A stretch of 54,178 bases of DNA from Tannerellaceae bacterium. GTDB taxonomy: Bacteria; Bacteroidota; Bacteroidia; Bacteroidales; Tannerellaceae. Location of the stretch: positions 1 to 54,178 of the forward strand of contig JAITKB010000135.1 in NCBI GenBank assembly GCA_031278605.1, written 5' to 3'. Numbering within the stretch: position 1 is the first letter of the stretch; each line of letters starts with the position of its first letter. This document shows, one piece after another, positions 46,354-54,095 of this stretch. The notes under the pieces were generated by a model. That model searched no databases. It was not told the origin of the DNA and saw nothing but the letters and a program-made list of their open reading frames with translations. The position numbers and the translations under genes were made by a program.

Positions 46354-46367
46354 TTGTATAACGGATA
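46337..46367 (+). repeat. 15-bp tandem duplication across the M16 stop codon
   Basis: AATTGTATAACGGATA occurs at 46337 and again at 46352. The stop codon is at 46351-46353, inside the junction. Confidence 0.85.
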
Positions 46368-46378
46368 TTTGCATATCC
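46363..46378 (+). terminator. Small hairpin after the M16 gene
   Basis: GGATAT-ttgc-ATATCC, 9 bp after the stop codon. A weak possible terminator; no strong T-run. Confidence 0.3.
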
Positions 46379-46409
46379 AATAAATCTTTCGTTATTTTGC
46401 ATCCGCTTT

Positions 46410-46449
46410 ACGCAATCTCTGCCGGGAAAAGTAGCCCGTTATATTGCGT
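46410..46449 (+). promoter_or_regulatory. Structured 5' leader of rplS, possible L19 autoregulatory element
   Basis: ACGCAAT (46410-46416) pairs with ATTGCGT (46443-46449), and CGGG (46423-46426) pairs with CCCG (46435-46438), leaving an internal loop of 6 and 4 bases and an 8-base apical loop. It lies 38 bp upstream of the rplS ATG and just after a degenerate -7 element (TTATTTTG, 46392-46399). This size and position are typical of ribosomal-protein leader RNAs. Confidence 0.5.
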
Positions 46450-46487
46450 TTCATTTTTCCGAATAACAATTAAAAGCTATAAAAACA

Positions 46488-46835
46488 ATGGATTTGATAA
46501 AGATTGCAGAAGAAGCGTTTGCTACGCAAAAAGCGCATCCTACATTCAAGAGTGGAGATACGATAACGGTGTTTTATCGTATAAAAGAAGGGAACAAAGA
46601 ACGTATTCAGCAGTATCGGGGTGCGGTTATCAGCATATCGGGTCATGGAGATAAGAAACATTTCACGGTTCGCAAAATGTCGGACAACATTGGTGTGGAA
46701 AGGATTTTCCCCCTCGAATCGCCTTTCATCGAGAATATTGTTGTAAATAAAGTAGGTAAAGTCCGCAGAGGTAAGCTCTACTATTTGCGTGCACTGACCG
46801 GAAAGAAAGCGAGAATCAAGGAAAAGAGAGTCTAA
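46488..46835 (+). CDS. rplS: 50S ribosomal protein L19
   Basis: A 115-residue ribosomal protein at the subunit interface. Diagnostic blocks: [48 protein letters not shown] and [20 protein letters not shown], ending [10 protein letters not shown]. Length is normal for L19. Preceded by a structured leader and followed by a structured non-coding stretch with a terminator. Confidence 0.98.
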   Translation: MDLIKIAEEAFATQKAHPTFKSGDTITVFYRIKEGNKERIQQYRGAVISISGHGDKKHFTVRKMSDNIGVERIFPLESPFIENIVVNKVGKVRRGKLYYLRALTGKKARIKEKRV

Positions 46836-46895
46836 TCGTACTTTTCGATTCTTCTTATGGGAACCTCTGAAAACAAACAAATCAAGGCTTGCGAC

Positions 46896-46946
46896 CGAGG
46901 CAAAAGCGGAGTTTACTGAAATAAGTAAATGAATCTTTTGCCTTCG
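46896..46946 (+). ncRNA. Strong hairpin downstream of rplS, candidate small RNA or dispersed repeat
   Basis: CGAGGCAAAAG (46896-46906) pairs with CTTTTGCCTTCG (46935-46946) with a one-base bulge. Inside, TTTACT (46912-46917) pairs with AGTAAA (46924-46929). With the terminator at 46994-47028 it could form a roughly 190-base non-coding RNA or an extended rplS 3' end. Part of a small minus-strand frame here looks like a dispersed repeat. Low confidence. Confidence 0.35.
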
Positions 46947-46993
46947 GGACGTAACGTTGAGTTTGAGGTTTTAGGTCCCCCTTATCATACAGG

Positions 46994-47028
46994 AAGCCAT
47001 CTGAGATACATACCGGATGGCTTTTTTT
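46994..47028 (+). terminator. Rho-independent terminator after the rplS region
   Basis: AAGCCATC (46994-47001) pairs with GATGGCTT (47016-47023), with a 14-base loop and a run of seven T at 47022-47028. A textbook plus-strand terminator. Confidence 0.8.
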
Positions 47029-47080
47029 AGAGGTATTATTTACTAAAACATCTATTGCAAACTGAAAATAATAAAAGATT

Positions 47081-47512
47081 ATGTTGAAAACTATTTTATA
47101 TGTTGCAGGAAAATCCGGATTATTCAAACGGGTGTCTCAAGGGAAAAACATGTTGATTGTTGAATCCTTGGTCGATAAAAGAAGGATACCGCTCTATGCG
47201 AAAGAAAGAATCCTTACTCTGAGTAAGATCACGTTTTATACCACCGGCGAGGGTGAGGTGCCTCTTCATGAGATTTTCACAAAGATTCAAAACAAGGAAG
47301 GCGGAGAAAAGGTAAACATAGACCTTGCCGCCGAGTCGGATGATTTGCGCGCATATATGGCAGAGATTCTGCCTGACTTCGACCGCAAGAAAGTATACCC
47401 CAGTGATATTCGGAAGGTTCTTTCGTGGTACAACCTCCTGGTAAGTTCCGGTATAACCGACTTTACACCCGATGACAAACCCGAAGAAGCGCTTCCGGAG
47501 GGATCAGAATAA
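47081..47512 (+). CDS. DUF5606 family protein
   Basis: A 143-residue cytoplasmic protein. The opening MLKTILYVAGKSGLFKRVSQ followed by GKNMLIVESL and KRRIPLYAKERILTLSKI, and the length, match the Bacteroidetes DUF5606 family, conserved but of unknown function. The C-terminal part is acidic (DDKPEEALPEGSE). Its stop overlaps the 3' end of the convergent lon gene by 9 bp. Confidence 0.88.
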   Translation: MLKTILYVAGKSGLFKRVSQGKNMLIVESLVDKRRIPLYAKERILTLSKITFYTTGEGEVPLHEIFTKIQNKEGGEKVNIDLAAESDDLRAYMAEILPDFDRKKVYPSDIRKVLSWYNLLVSSGITDFTPDDKPEEALPEGSE

Positions 47513-49975
47513 AGGATTGTCTACCTTTTCATCCAGCAGAGCCAGCTGTACGACCTCTTTTATATCTTCTACGTAATGAAACGTTAGCCCTTTCAGGTAT
47601 TCGGCGTTGATTTCGGCTATGTCTTTCCGGTTTTCCTTACAGAGGATGAGTTCTTTTATCCCGGCTCGTTTGGCTGCCAGCATTTTTTCTTTGATACCGC
47701 CCACGGGCAATACCTTTCCCCGCAAGGTGATTTCGCCGGTCATGGCGATGTTGTTTTTAATTTTTCGTTGCGTGAAGATCGATACCAAAGAGGTCACCAT
47801 GGTGATTCCGGCGCTAGGACCATCTTTGGGAATAGCTCCCTCGGGCACATGCACGTGCACATTCCAATGCTCAAACAGTTCTTCGGGGATGTCGAAAAGG
47901 GAGGCATGTGCATGAACATATTCGAGCGCCAGGATGGCGGATTCCTTCATCACATCGCCCAGATTGCCGGTTAAGGTCAGTTTGGAGCCTTTTCCTTTGC
48001 TGAGGCTCGATTCTACAAAGAGTATTTCTCCTCCCACGGCTGTCCAGGCAAGTCCTACCACCACTCCGGCATATTCGTTCCCTTGATATTTATCGCGGGT
48101 GTATTCGATAGCGCCCAGGTATTCGTGCAGGTGTTCGGGTGTAATTTCTGTGGGCACAGACGTGTTGGAGGCTAATTTGCGTGCAAGTTTCCGCATGATT
48201 TTGGCAATCTTCTTGTCCAATTCCCTCACACCGCTTTCGCGGGTATATGAAGCAATGATGTCTTGCAGGGTTTTCTTTTTGAATTTCACCTGTCTTTTGG
48301 ACAAGCCATGTGCCTCCAATTGTTTAGGTATCAAGTGTCGGGATGCGATCTGCATTTTTTCTTCCATGATGTATCCGCTTACTTCTATCAATTCCATGCG
48401 GTCGAGCAGGGGTTGGGAGATGGTGTTCAGGTTGTTGGCTGTGGCGATGAACATGACTTTGCTCAAGTCGTAGTCGATGTCGAGGTAATTGTCGTGGAAG
48501 GCGTTGTTTTGTTCCGGGTCGAGCACTTCCAGCAGAGCCGAGGCCGGGTCTCCTTTAAAGTCGTTCGACACTTTGTCAATCTCATCCAGGATGAAGACGG
48601 GGTTGGAAGTTCCTGCTTTCAGGATGTTCTGGATAATGCGTCCGCAGAGTGCGCCGATATACGTACGACGGTGTCCTCTTATTTCCGCCTCGTCGTGCAG
48701 TCCGCCCAGAGAAATCCGGACATATTTGCGGTTTAGCGCTTCGGCGACCGACTTCCCCAGCGACGTTTTCCCTACACCCGGAGGGCCGTAGAGGCAGATG
48801 ATGGGTGATTTCATATCCCCTTTCAGTTTCAGTACGGCCAGATGTTCGATGATGCGTTCTTTTACTTTTTCCAGTCCGTAATGGTCTCTGTCCAAGATAC
48901 GCTGGGCATGATTCAGGTTGAAGTTGTCTTTGCTGTATTCATTCCAGGGCAGGTTGACGATGGTTTGTACGTATTGCGTTTGCACGGAGAAGTCGGGCGA
49001 CTGCGGATGCAGCCGTTCCAGTTTACGGAGTTCCTTTTCAAACACTTCTTTGGTTGCTTGCGTCCATTTCTTTTTGGCGGCTTTTTCCCGGAGTTCTTTT
49101 ATTTCCAACTCGTTGATATTGCCCCCCAATTCCTCTTGTATGGTTTTGATTTGTTGCTGGAGGAAGTATTCTTTTTGTTGTTGATTAATATCTTCGTGTG
49201 TTTTCATCTGGATAGAGTTTTTCAGTTCTATCAGTTGATATTCCCGGTTCAGGATAAAGAGCAGGCGATATGCCCGGTCTCTTAGGTCGTTTATCAGCAG
49301 CAGTTCTTGTTTTTCCAAGGCGTTGATGGGGATATTGCTGCATGAAAAGTTGATTAGGTAAAGTATGTTTTTGTTGTTTTTGATGGAGAACAGCAAATCT
49401 TTCGGCAGTTCGGCCACCAGGGCGCCGAGCATTTTGATGGTTAGGTCTTTGATGGTAGAGGTAAGGGCTTCGAATTCGCGGTCGTTTTTCTTCGGCACGA
49501 TGTCTTCCTTGATGGTTATTTTCCCTTTCAGGTAGGGCTCCATATCTGTCAGTTCGTTCACTTCGAAGCGTTTTTTCCCTTGTATGATAACGGTAGTTGT
49601 TCCGTCGGGCATTTCCAGCACCCGCACGATATCGGCAACGACGCCTATGGAATGTAAGTCTTCTATTTGGGGTTCTTCGGTGTTCACATCTTTCTGGCAG
49701 ATCACACCTATTAGTTTTTTTTTCTTGATGGCGTCATGGACCAGGCGCATGGATTTGCTTCGTCCCACGATAACCGGCATGGCCACTCCGGGGAAGAGCA
49801 CCATATTGCGCAACGGGAGGATGGGGATCGTTTCTCCTACCTTTTCTATTCCGCCGGAAAAGTCTTCATCTTTATCACATTCGGTAAGGATTGGCATAAC
49901 GATTCCTAAATTATCATCCAGGTCGTCGTCGAACGATTCCTGACTAAGTAATCTTATCTTATTCTTATTCTTCAT
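47504..49975 (-). CDS. lon: ATP-dependent protease Lon
   Basis: Degrades damaged and regulatory proteins in the cytoplasm. The protein has 823 residues from the ATG at 49975 (MKNKNKIRLLSQESFDDD); an upstream frame start at 50020 overlaps the promoter and was rejected. The N-terminal substrate domain begins at about 40 (IPILPLRNMVLFPG). The AAA+ module has GPPGVGKTSLGKS and FILDEIDKV. The catalytic dyad is S721 (KDGPSAG) and K764 (GGIKEK), 43 residues apart as in E. coli Lon. An unusual palindromic region lies upstream. Confidence 0.97.
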   Translation of the reverse strand: MKNKNKIRLLSQESFDDDLDDNLGIVMPILTECDKDEDFSGGIEKVGETIPILPLRNMVLFPGVAMPVIVGRSKSMRLVHDAIKKKKLIGVICQKDVNTEEPQIEDLHSIGVVADIVRVLEMPDGTTTVIIQGKKRFEVNELTDMEPYLKGKITIKEDIVPKKNDREFEALTSTIKDLTIKMLGALVAELPKDLLFSIKNNKNILYLINFSCSNIPINALEKQELLLINDLRDRAYRLLFILNREYQLIELKNSIQMKTHEDINQQQKEYFLQQQIKTIQEELGGNINELEIKELREKAAKKKWTQATKEVFEKELRKLERLHPQSPDFSVQTQYVQTIVNLPWNEYSKDNFNLNHAQRILDRDHYGLEKVKERIIEHLAVLKLKGDMKSPIICLYGPPGVGKTSLGKSVAEALNRKYVRISLGGLHDEAEIRGHRRTYIGALCGRIIQNILKAGTSNPVFILDEIDKVSNDFKGDPASALLEVLDPEQNNAFHDNYLDIDYDLSKVMFIATANNLNTISQPLLDRMELIEVSGYIMEEKMQIASRHLIPKQLEAHGLSKRQVKFKKKTLQDIIASYTRESGVRELDKKIAKIMRKLARKLASNTSVPTEITPEHLHEYLGAIEYTRDKYQGNEYAGVVVGLAWTAVGGEILFVESSLSKGKGSKLTLTGNLGDVMKESAILALEYVHAHASLFDIPEELFEHWNVHVHVPEGAIPKDGPSAGITMVTSLVSIFTQRKIKNNIAMTGEITLRGKVLPVGGIKEKMLAAKRAGIKELILCKENRKDIAEINAEYLKGLTFHYVEDIKEVVQLALLDEKVDNPLF

Positions 49976-50017
49976 ATTGGGTATAATAATTCTTACTGCA
50001 CAAAGCAATAAACGTGC

Positions 50018-50025
50018 CAAAGGTA
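50018..50025 (-). promoter_or_regulatory. -7 element of lon
   Basis: TACCTTTG on the minus strand matches TAnnTTTG and lies 42 bp upstream of the chosen start codon. Confidence 0.6.
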
Positions 50026-50080
50026 CGAATTATAATCCTGCTTACGGGGTGCATTCCAGGGCCTCATATACGGAACAAAA

Positions 50081-50199
50081 CAGCGAACGTACGTTATTTT
50101 TAAGGACAACGTACGTTGCTGCTTTGGGCGATGTTTTTACTTTCACAAGCATGCGCATCTCAATATAGTTCGTATGGATGTACGTTTTGGCTACGTACA
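50081..50199. promoter_or_regulatory. Cluster of ACGT-type palindromes upstream of lon, candidate operator
   Basis: AACGTACGTT occurs at 50086-50095 and again at 50108-50117, 22 bp apart (about two helical turns). The flanks extend the pair into a larger inverted repeat (CAGC ... GCTG). A third site, TGTACGT-N7-ACGTACA, lies at 50179-50199. All are in the 295-bp non-coding gap upstream of lon, starting about 60 bp before its -7 element. The binding protein is unknown; the rest of the gap shows nothing recognised. Confidence 0.5.
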
Positions 50200-50257
50200 C
50201 CAGAGAAAAAGAATGCAAATTTATCAGGTTAATTTCCTCTCCTCCGAAAGGGGTTTT

Positions 50258-50287
50258 AGGGATTGGTTGCTCAGGGATTGGTTGCTC
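50258..50287 (-). repeat. 15-bp tandem duplication across a stop codon
   Basis: AGGGATTGGTTGCTC occurs at 50258-50272 and 50273-50287 on the plus strand. The stop codon of the minus-strand gene (50271-50273) lies on the junction. Confidence 0.85.
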
Positions 50288-51803
50288 TCACCTTGACGAT
50301 TTCCTGATATATCGCCCCGTCTTTCTGAAGCTTATGAACGATTATATTGAACGGATAATTATCGCCGGGGGATGACAGCAGGGTATCCACTTTGAATACT
50401 TCAACAATGGAATCACCGGCAAGGGAGGACAGTATGATTTTATTGGGAAGAGGCGACGTGCTGACGCTGATATAATGGTCAAACAGGTTCACCGAATCCG
50501 CATTAAACTTCAGTCGGTATTTTATCGTCGTATCATTCGGCACAGTCCATTCACTCCCACTTCCATTCCAGATGCCCGAGGGTATCAAATTCTCCACCAT
50601 GGCTTGCGCCAAGGGCGGGGTTTGTGAAATCCGGAGCGGATAGGGAGCCAACTCCGAGCGTATGCTGTCGTTAATTACCAGACGATAATAGATAAGTCCG
50701 GTTTGCACGAAGGGGATGTACGAGAGTTGCGGATCCCGCAACCGGGCAAAGTATAAGGTATCGTTATTGCTGCCGGCTTTGGAGATAAGTCCTTTGTCAT
50801 CGAAGAATTTCGGGCGATCGAGGCGGATGGCTCTTAAGGCTTCATTCCGGGTATTCCTCAGTTCGAAGAGTTCCGGCGAGGAAGGTTCGCCCAGCTGGAG
50901 CATGTATTCGTTTGATTTGTTGATGGAGAAGACCACTGCCAGGCTGTCGTTTATCAGCCTTGCTATGCGGAACTGATCTTCCACAAGTTCTCCTGTGGCT
51001 CGTCGTCTCCATTTCCACAGGGTGCTGTCTTCCGAGACGGGGAGGTTGCCGTAATGCACATGATCCAGGAAGGTATAGGGCAGTTCCAAATCCTCGGTCA
51101 GCATTTGTGTGACGGTATCTCCCCGCAGCACAATTGCATAGCCGATGAATTTGAACACGAGCGCCGGTTCCGGGTCGGGGTTGTATTTGGGGAGTTTGAT
51201 AACGTCCCAGTCTCTTTTTACTTTTGTTTTACCGGTTACGGGGTCTGTTATTGTTACGAGGTTGCCGTTTTCGTCTTTTTCCTGAATGGGGGTATAGAGT
51301 TCGTAATAGTCGCCAAAGTCTACAAGATACATCAGCAGGGTATCGGCCATCATTTTGGTTACGGTTGAGTCCCACTTTGCTTCGCTGCTGTTCCATTCAT
51401 AGAAGGTCCAGTAGCCCTCGTCGCTGATGGTCGGCGCCTTGGCGTCTCTTCCGTCTTCGGGCACGGCTTTTTCTCCGGTGAGTGTACCGGTTGTCACGTT
51501 GTACCAGAATCCTCCGCTGATGGCCCATTCGTCGCCTTTTGCTCCTTGTGCGCCGTTTACAATATCATAGTTTGTACCGTCTGTGAAGGTAATTTTGAAT
51601 CCGCCGGTGATGCTTGTCACGCTTTCAATGACTTTCCCCGAAGCGATTTTCTCTTTGATTTCCTTCAGATCCTGTTCCACCGTGGTAATCCGGTAATCCA
51701 GGTCGTCGATTTCCGTACCGTAGCATGTGGTGAAGAAGTAGGCAAACAGCACGCCTAAGGGGATAAGGTAGAACAAAATACTTTTAATTTTCTTTGCACT
51801 CAT
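50271..51803 (-). CDS. DUF4988/PL29-N-domain surface lipoprotein
   Basis: A 510-residue exported protein. The N-terminal hydrophobic segment at about 8-26 ends in FFTTCYG, a possible lipidation site. A short coiled coil (DDLDYRITTVEQDLKEIKEK) follows, then the repeat-like ITGGFKITFTDGTNYDIVNG and GAQGAKGDEWAI segments characteristic of DUF4988 (the N-terminal module of PL29-family proteins). The remaining 400 residues are beta-rich without recognised catalytic motifs. Probably a surface lipoprotein involved in glycan or adhesion functions; this is inference. No clear promoter was found. Confidence 0.7.
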   Translation of the reverse strand: MSAKKIKSILFYLIPLGVLFAYFFTTCYGTEIDDLDYRITTVEQDLKEIKEKIASGKVIESVTSITGGFKITFTDGTNYDIVNGAQGAKGDEWAISGGFWYNVTTGTLTGEKAVPEDGRDAKAPTISDEGYWTFYEWNSSEAKWDSTVTKMMADTLLMYLVDFGDYYELYTPIQEKDENGNLVTITDPVTGKTKVKRDWDVIKLPKYNPDPEPALVFKFIGYAIVLRGDTVTQMLTEDLELPYTFLDHVHYGNLPVSEDSTLWKWRRRATGELVEDQFRIARLINDSLAVVFSINKSNEYMLQLGEPSSPELFELRNTRNEALRAIRLDRPKFFDDKGLISKAGSNNDTLYFARLRDPQLSYIPFVQTGLIYYRLVINDSIRSELAPYPLRISQTPPLAQAMVENLIPSGIWNGSGSEWTVPNDTTIKYRLKFNADSVNLFDHYISVSTSPLPNKIILSSLAGDSIVEVFKVDTLLSSPGDNYPFNIIVHKLQKDGAIYQEIVKVRATNP

Positions 51804-52077
51804 ATTCTTTTCATTTATTGTTAATTCCTTGTTGTCGAATCGTCCTTTGCGGAGGATTTCGCGGGCTAAGGTATGCCTTTTCCGATGCCTCGAATCATTT
51901 TTTGAGGGCTTGTTACCGACAGGTTGCGGGCGGTTTTTGTTGAAAAGCTGTTCACGGCGGTTTATATATTGTGGGTTCTGTTTTGCCTTGGGCGGAGCCT
52001 GCCTTTTCTCCGGCCGGGAAGCGTAGGGGAAGGATGTTTATAACTACCTTCGCGCCGTATTTGAAAACTATTTTATT
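51804..52077. other. Divergent intergenic region before the TonB receptor gene
   Basis: This 274-bp gap separates the DUF4988 lipoprotein gene (minus) from the TonB receptor gene (plus). A degenerate -7 element TACCTTCG lies at 52045-52052, 25 bp before the receptor ATG. No B12-box or other riboswitch consensus was recognised. Confidence 0.4.
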
Positions 52078-54084
52078 ATGAAACAAAAACAAGATTACCA
52101 AGATTCCCAAGAACAGCCCTTCCGCTTCAAGAAGTTCGAGCGCAAGGGCTTTGCCGTGTTTAACAGTATGTATAAGGTGGTGCATATCGGTGTGTTGATC
52201 GGATGCGCGCTTTGTGCGATGTTTCTTTCCGAGGCCCATGCGCAAACCGCCGTGGAGTTGGAGGAAGTTACCGTAACCGCCTCGCGGATAGAGACGCCCC
52301 TTAGCCGGGCGCCCAAACCGGTGACGGTGATTACCGCCGAGGAGATTCGTCGGGCTCCCGTGCAGAGTATCCAGGATTTATTGCTGTATGCCGCCGGTGT
52401 GGACGTGGTGCAACGGGGCGGACATGGGGTGCAGGCCGACCTCTCCATTCGTGGGGGGAGTTTCGACCAGAACGCCATCCTGCTCAACGGGGTGAACCTT
52501 ACCAACGCCCATACGGGGCATTACAACCTGGATCTTCCCGTGAATCTCTCGGATGTGGAACGCATTGAGATCATCCACGGTCCTTCGGCGCTGGTGTACG
52601 GCGCCGGCGCTTTTTCGGGCGGCATCAACATTGTGACCAAGAAGAAAGCCACCGAGAAGCTTTATGCCCGAACGGAAGCCGGCATGTACCGCCTTCGGGG
52701 CATGGAGGTGCGGGCGACGCAGCCCGTGGGTTCTGCCTTTCATAGCCTTTCGGCCTCGCACAACACCTCGGCGGGCTATATTCTCAACAGCGATTACGCC
52801 CTTTACAACCTCTTGTGGCAAACGCGGCTGAACCTCCCCGGCGAATCCCGGCTGGACCTCCAGATCGGGCATAATGACAAGCGATACGGGGCAAATACCT
52901 TTTATTCCGCCCGTTTTCCCAATCAGTACGACCAAACCTCCTCCTATATGGGTTCCGTTAAGGGGGAGTTTGGCCGTCGGCTGAGGCTTCTTCCCATCCT
53001 TTATTGGAGCCGGCATTACGACCGTTTCGACCTCACTAAGGGCTCCGAGCTTGGGCGCAACTACCACCGCAACGACGCCCTTGGCGGCAACCTCATCTTC
53101 CTGTACCGCACCTCATTGGGGAACACCAGTCTGGGCTCCGAGCTGCGTCGGGAGAGCATCCTGAGCAGCAATTTGGGCAAACCCCTTGCCACGCCTCAGG
53201 GCCGGTATACGAAGTCCGACGCCCGCACCACGGCGAGTCTGGCCCTGGAGCATACGCTCTTGCTTTCCCGCTGGACGTTTTCGGCGGGTATGCTCTGGAC
53301 TTATACCACGCTTGCGGCGGCAAAGCCGGGGTTTTACCCTTCGGTGAGTGCGGCCTGGCATCCTTCTCCGGCCTGGAAACTCTCGGCTTCGTGGAGCAAA
53401 TCGACCCGTATGCCCACCTTTACCGACTTGTATTACAGTGCCGAGACGCACAACGGCAACGAGGGTTTGCGTCCGGAGAAGTCGGAGTCTTTGGACCTGG
53501 GTCTTCAGTATGTTTCCGCTTCTTTTCGGGCTTACCTCCGGGGTTTTCTGCTGGGCGGCCGCGACCTGATTGACTGGGTGAAGGTCAACCCCTACGACAC
53601 GCAATGGGCTTCGTGGAACCTCACCGAGGTGAACACCCGCGGCTTGGAGTTGGGCTTTCGTTTTTCGCCTTCCTTTTGGCTTCCGGTCCTGGGCCACGGC
53701 TCTGTGTTTTCGGCCGATTACGTTCGTATGGGTCAATCGACCCATACGCAGGGATTCATTTCCATGTATGCGCTCAATTACCTGCGCGACAAGTTCACGC
53801 TTCACTACCGCCGTCCGGTGGCCTGGGGTCTTTCGGCCGGGGCTTATTTTCGTTTCCAGAAGCGCATGGGCACCTACGAACGGTTTGAAAACCTGGAGAA
53901 AACGGGCGACGTACCCTATCCGGCCTTTTCGACCCTGGACCTGCGCCTGGACTACTCATACCGAAACGCCACCCTCTATCTCAATCTGAACAACCTCTAC
54001 AACACCCATTATTTCGACAAAGGCAACGTCCCGCAACCCGGCTTCTGGCTCACCGGCGGAGTCGTTTTTGTGGTTCCTGATTAG
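52078..54084 (+). CDS. TonB-dependent receptor, BtuB/FetA-like, with extended signal peptide
   Basis: A 668-residue outer-membrane receptor. Before the hydrophobic core (about 35-52) it has an unusually long basic/aromatic N-terminal extension (FKKFERKGFAVFNSMYKVVH), then an AHAQ-type cleavage region at about 53-57. The TonB-box-like EEVTVTASR follows, then the plug domain (VTVITAEEIRRAPVQSIQD, DLSIRGGSFDQNAILLNGVN, IEIIHGPSALVYGAGAFSGG) and a 22-strand barrel. The small size and plug fit vitamin B12, heme or siderophore receptors rather than SusC. The ligand cannot be assigned. Confidence 0.88.
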   Translation: MKQKQDYQDSQEQPFRFKKFERKGFAVFNSMYKVVHIGVLIGCALCAMFLSEAHAQTAVELEEVTVTASRIETPLSRAPKPVTVITAEEIRRAPVQSIQDLLLYAAGVDVVQRGGHGVQADLSIRGGSFDQNAILLNGVNLTNAHTGHYNLDLPVNLSDVERIEIIHGPSALVYGAGAFSGGINIVTKKKATEKLYARTEAGMYRLRGMEVRATQPVGSAFHSLSASHNTSAGYILNSDYALYNLLWQTRLNLPGESRLDLQIGHNDKRYGANTFYSARFPNQYDQTSSYMGSVKGEFGRRLRLLPILYWSRHYDRFDLTKGSELGRNYHRNDALGGNLIFLYRTSLGNTSLGSELRRESILSSNLGKPLATPQGRYTKSDARTTASLALEHTLLLSRWTFSAGMLWTYTTLAAAKPGFYPSVSAAWHPSPAWKLSASWSKSTRMPTFTDLYYSAETHNGNEGLRPEKSESLDLGLQYVSASFRAYLRGFLLGGRDLIDWVKVNPYDTQWASWNLTEVNTRGLELGFRFSPSFWLPVLGHGSVFSADYVRMGQSTHTQGFISMYALNYLRDKFTLHYRRPVAWGLSAGAYFRFQKRMGTYERFENLEKTGDVPYPAFSTLDLRLDYSYRNATLYLNLNNLYNTHYFDKGNVPQPGFWLTGGVVFVVPD

Positions 54085-54095
54085 CCTCGGCTGCG

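Noticed and set aside
46882..47127. 81-residue protein on the minus strand after rplS
   Set aside because: It overlaps the hairpin, the terminator and the start of the DUF5606 gene and has no family support; the sequence looks like a structured non-coding or dispersed repeat.
51804..52077. Cobalamin riboswitch upstream of the TonB receptor
   Set aside because: No B12-box-like sequence was recognised by eye in the gap; a covariance search would be needed to exclude it fully.
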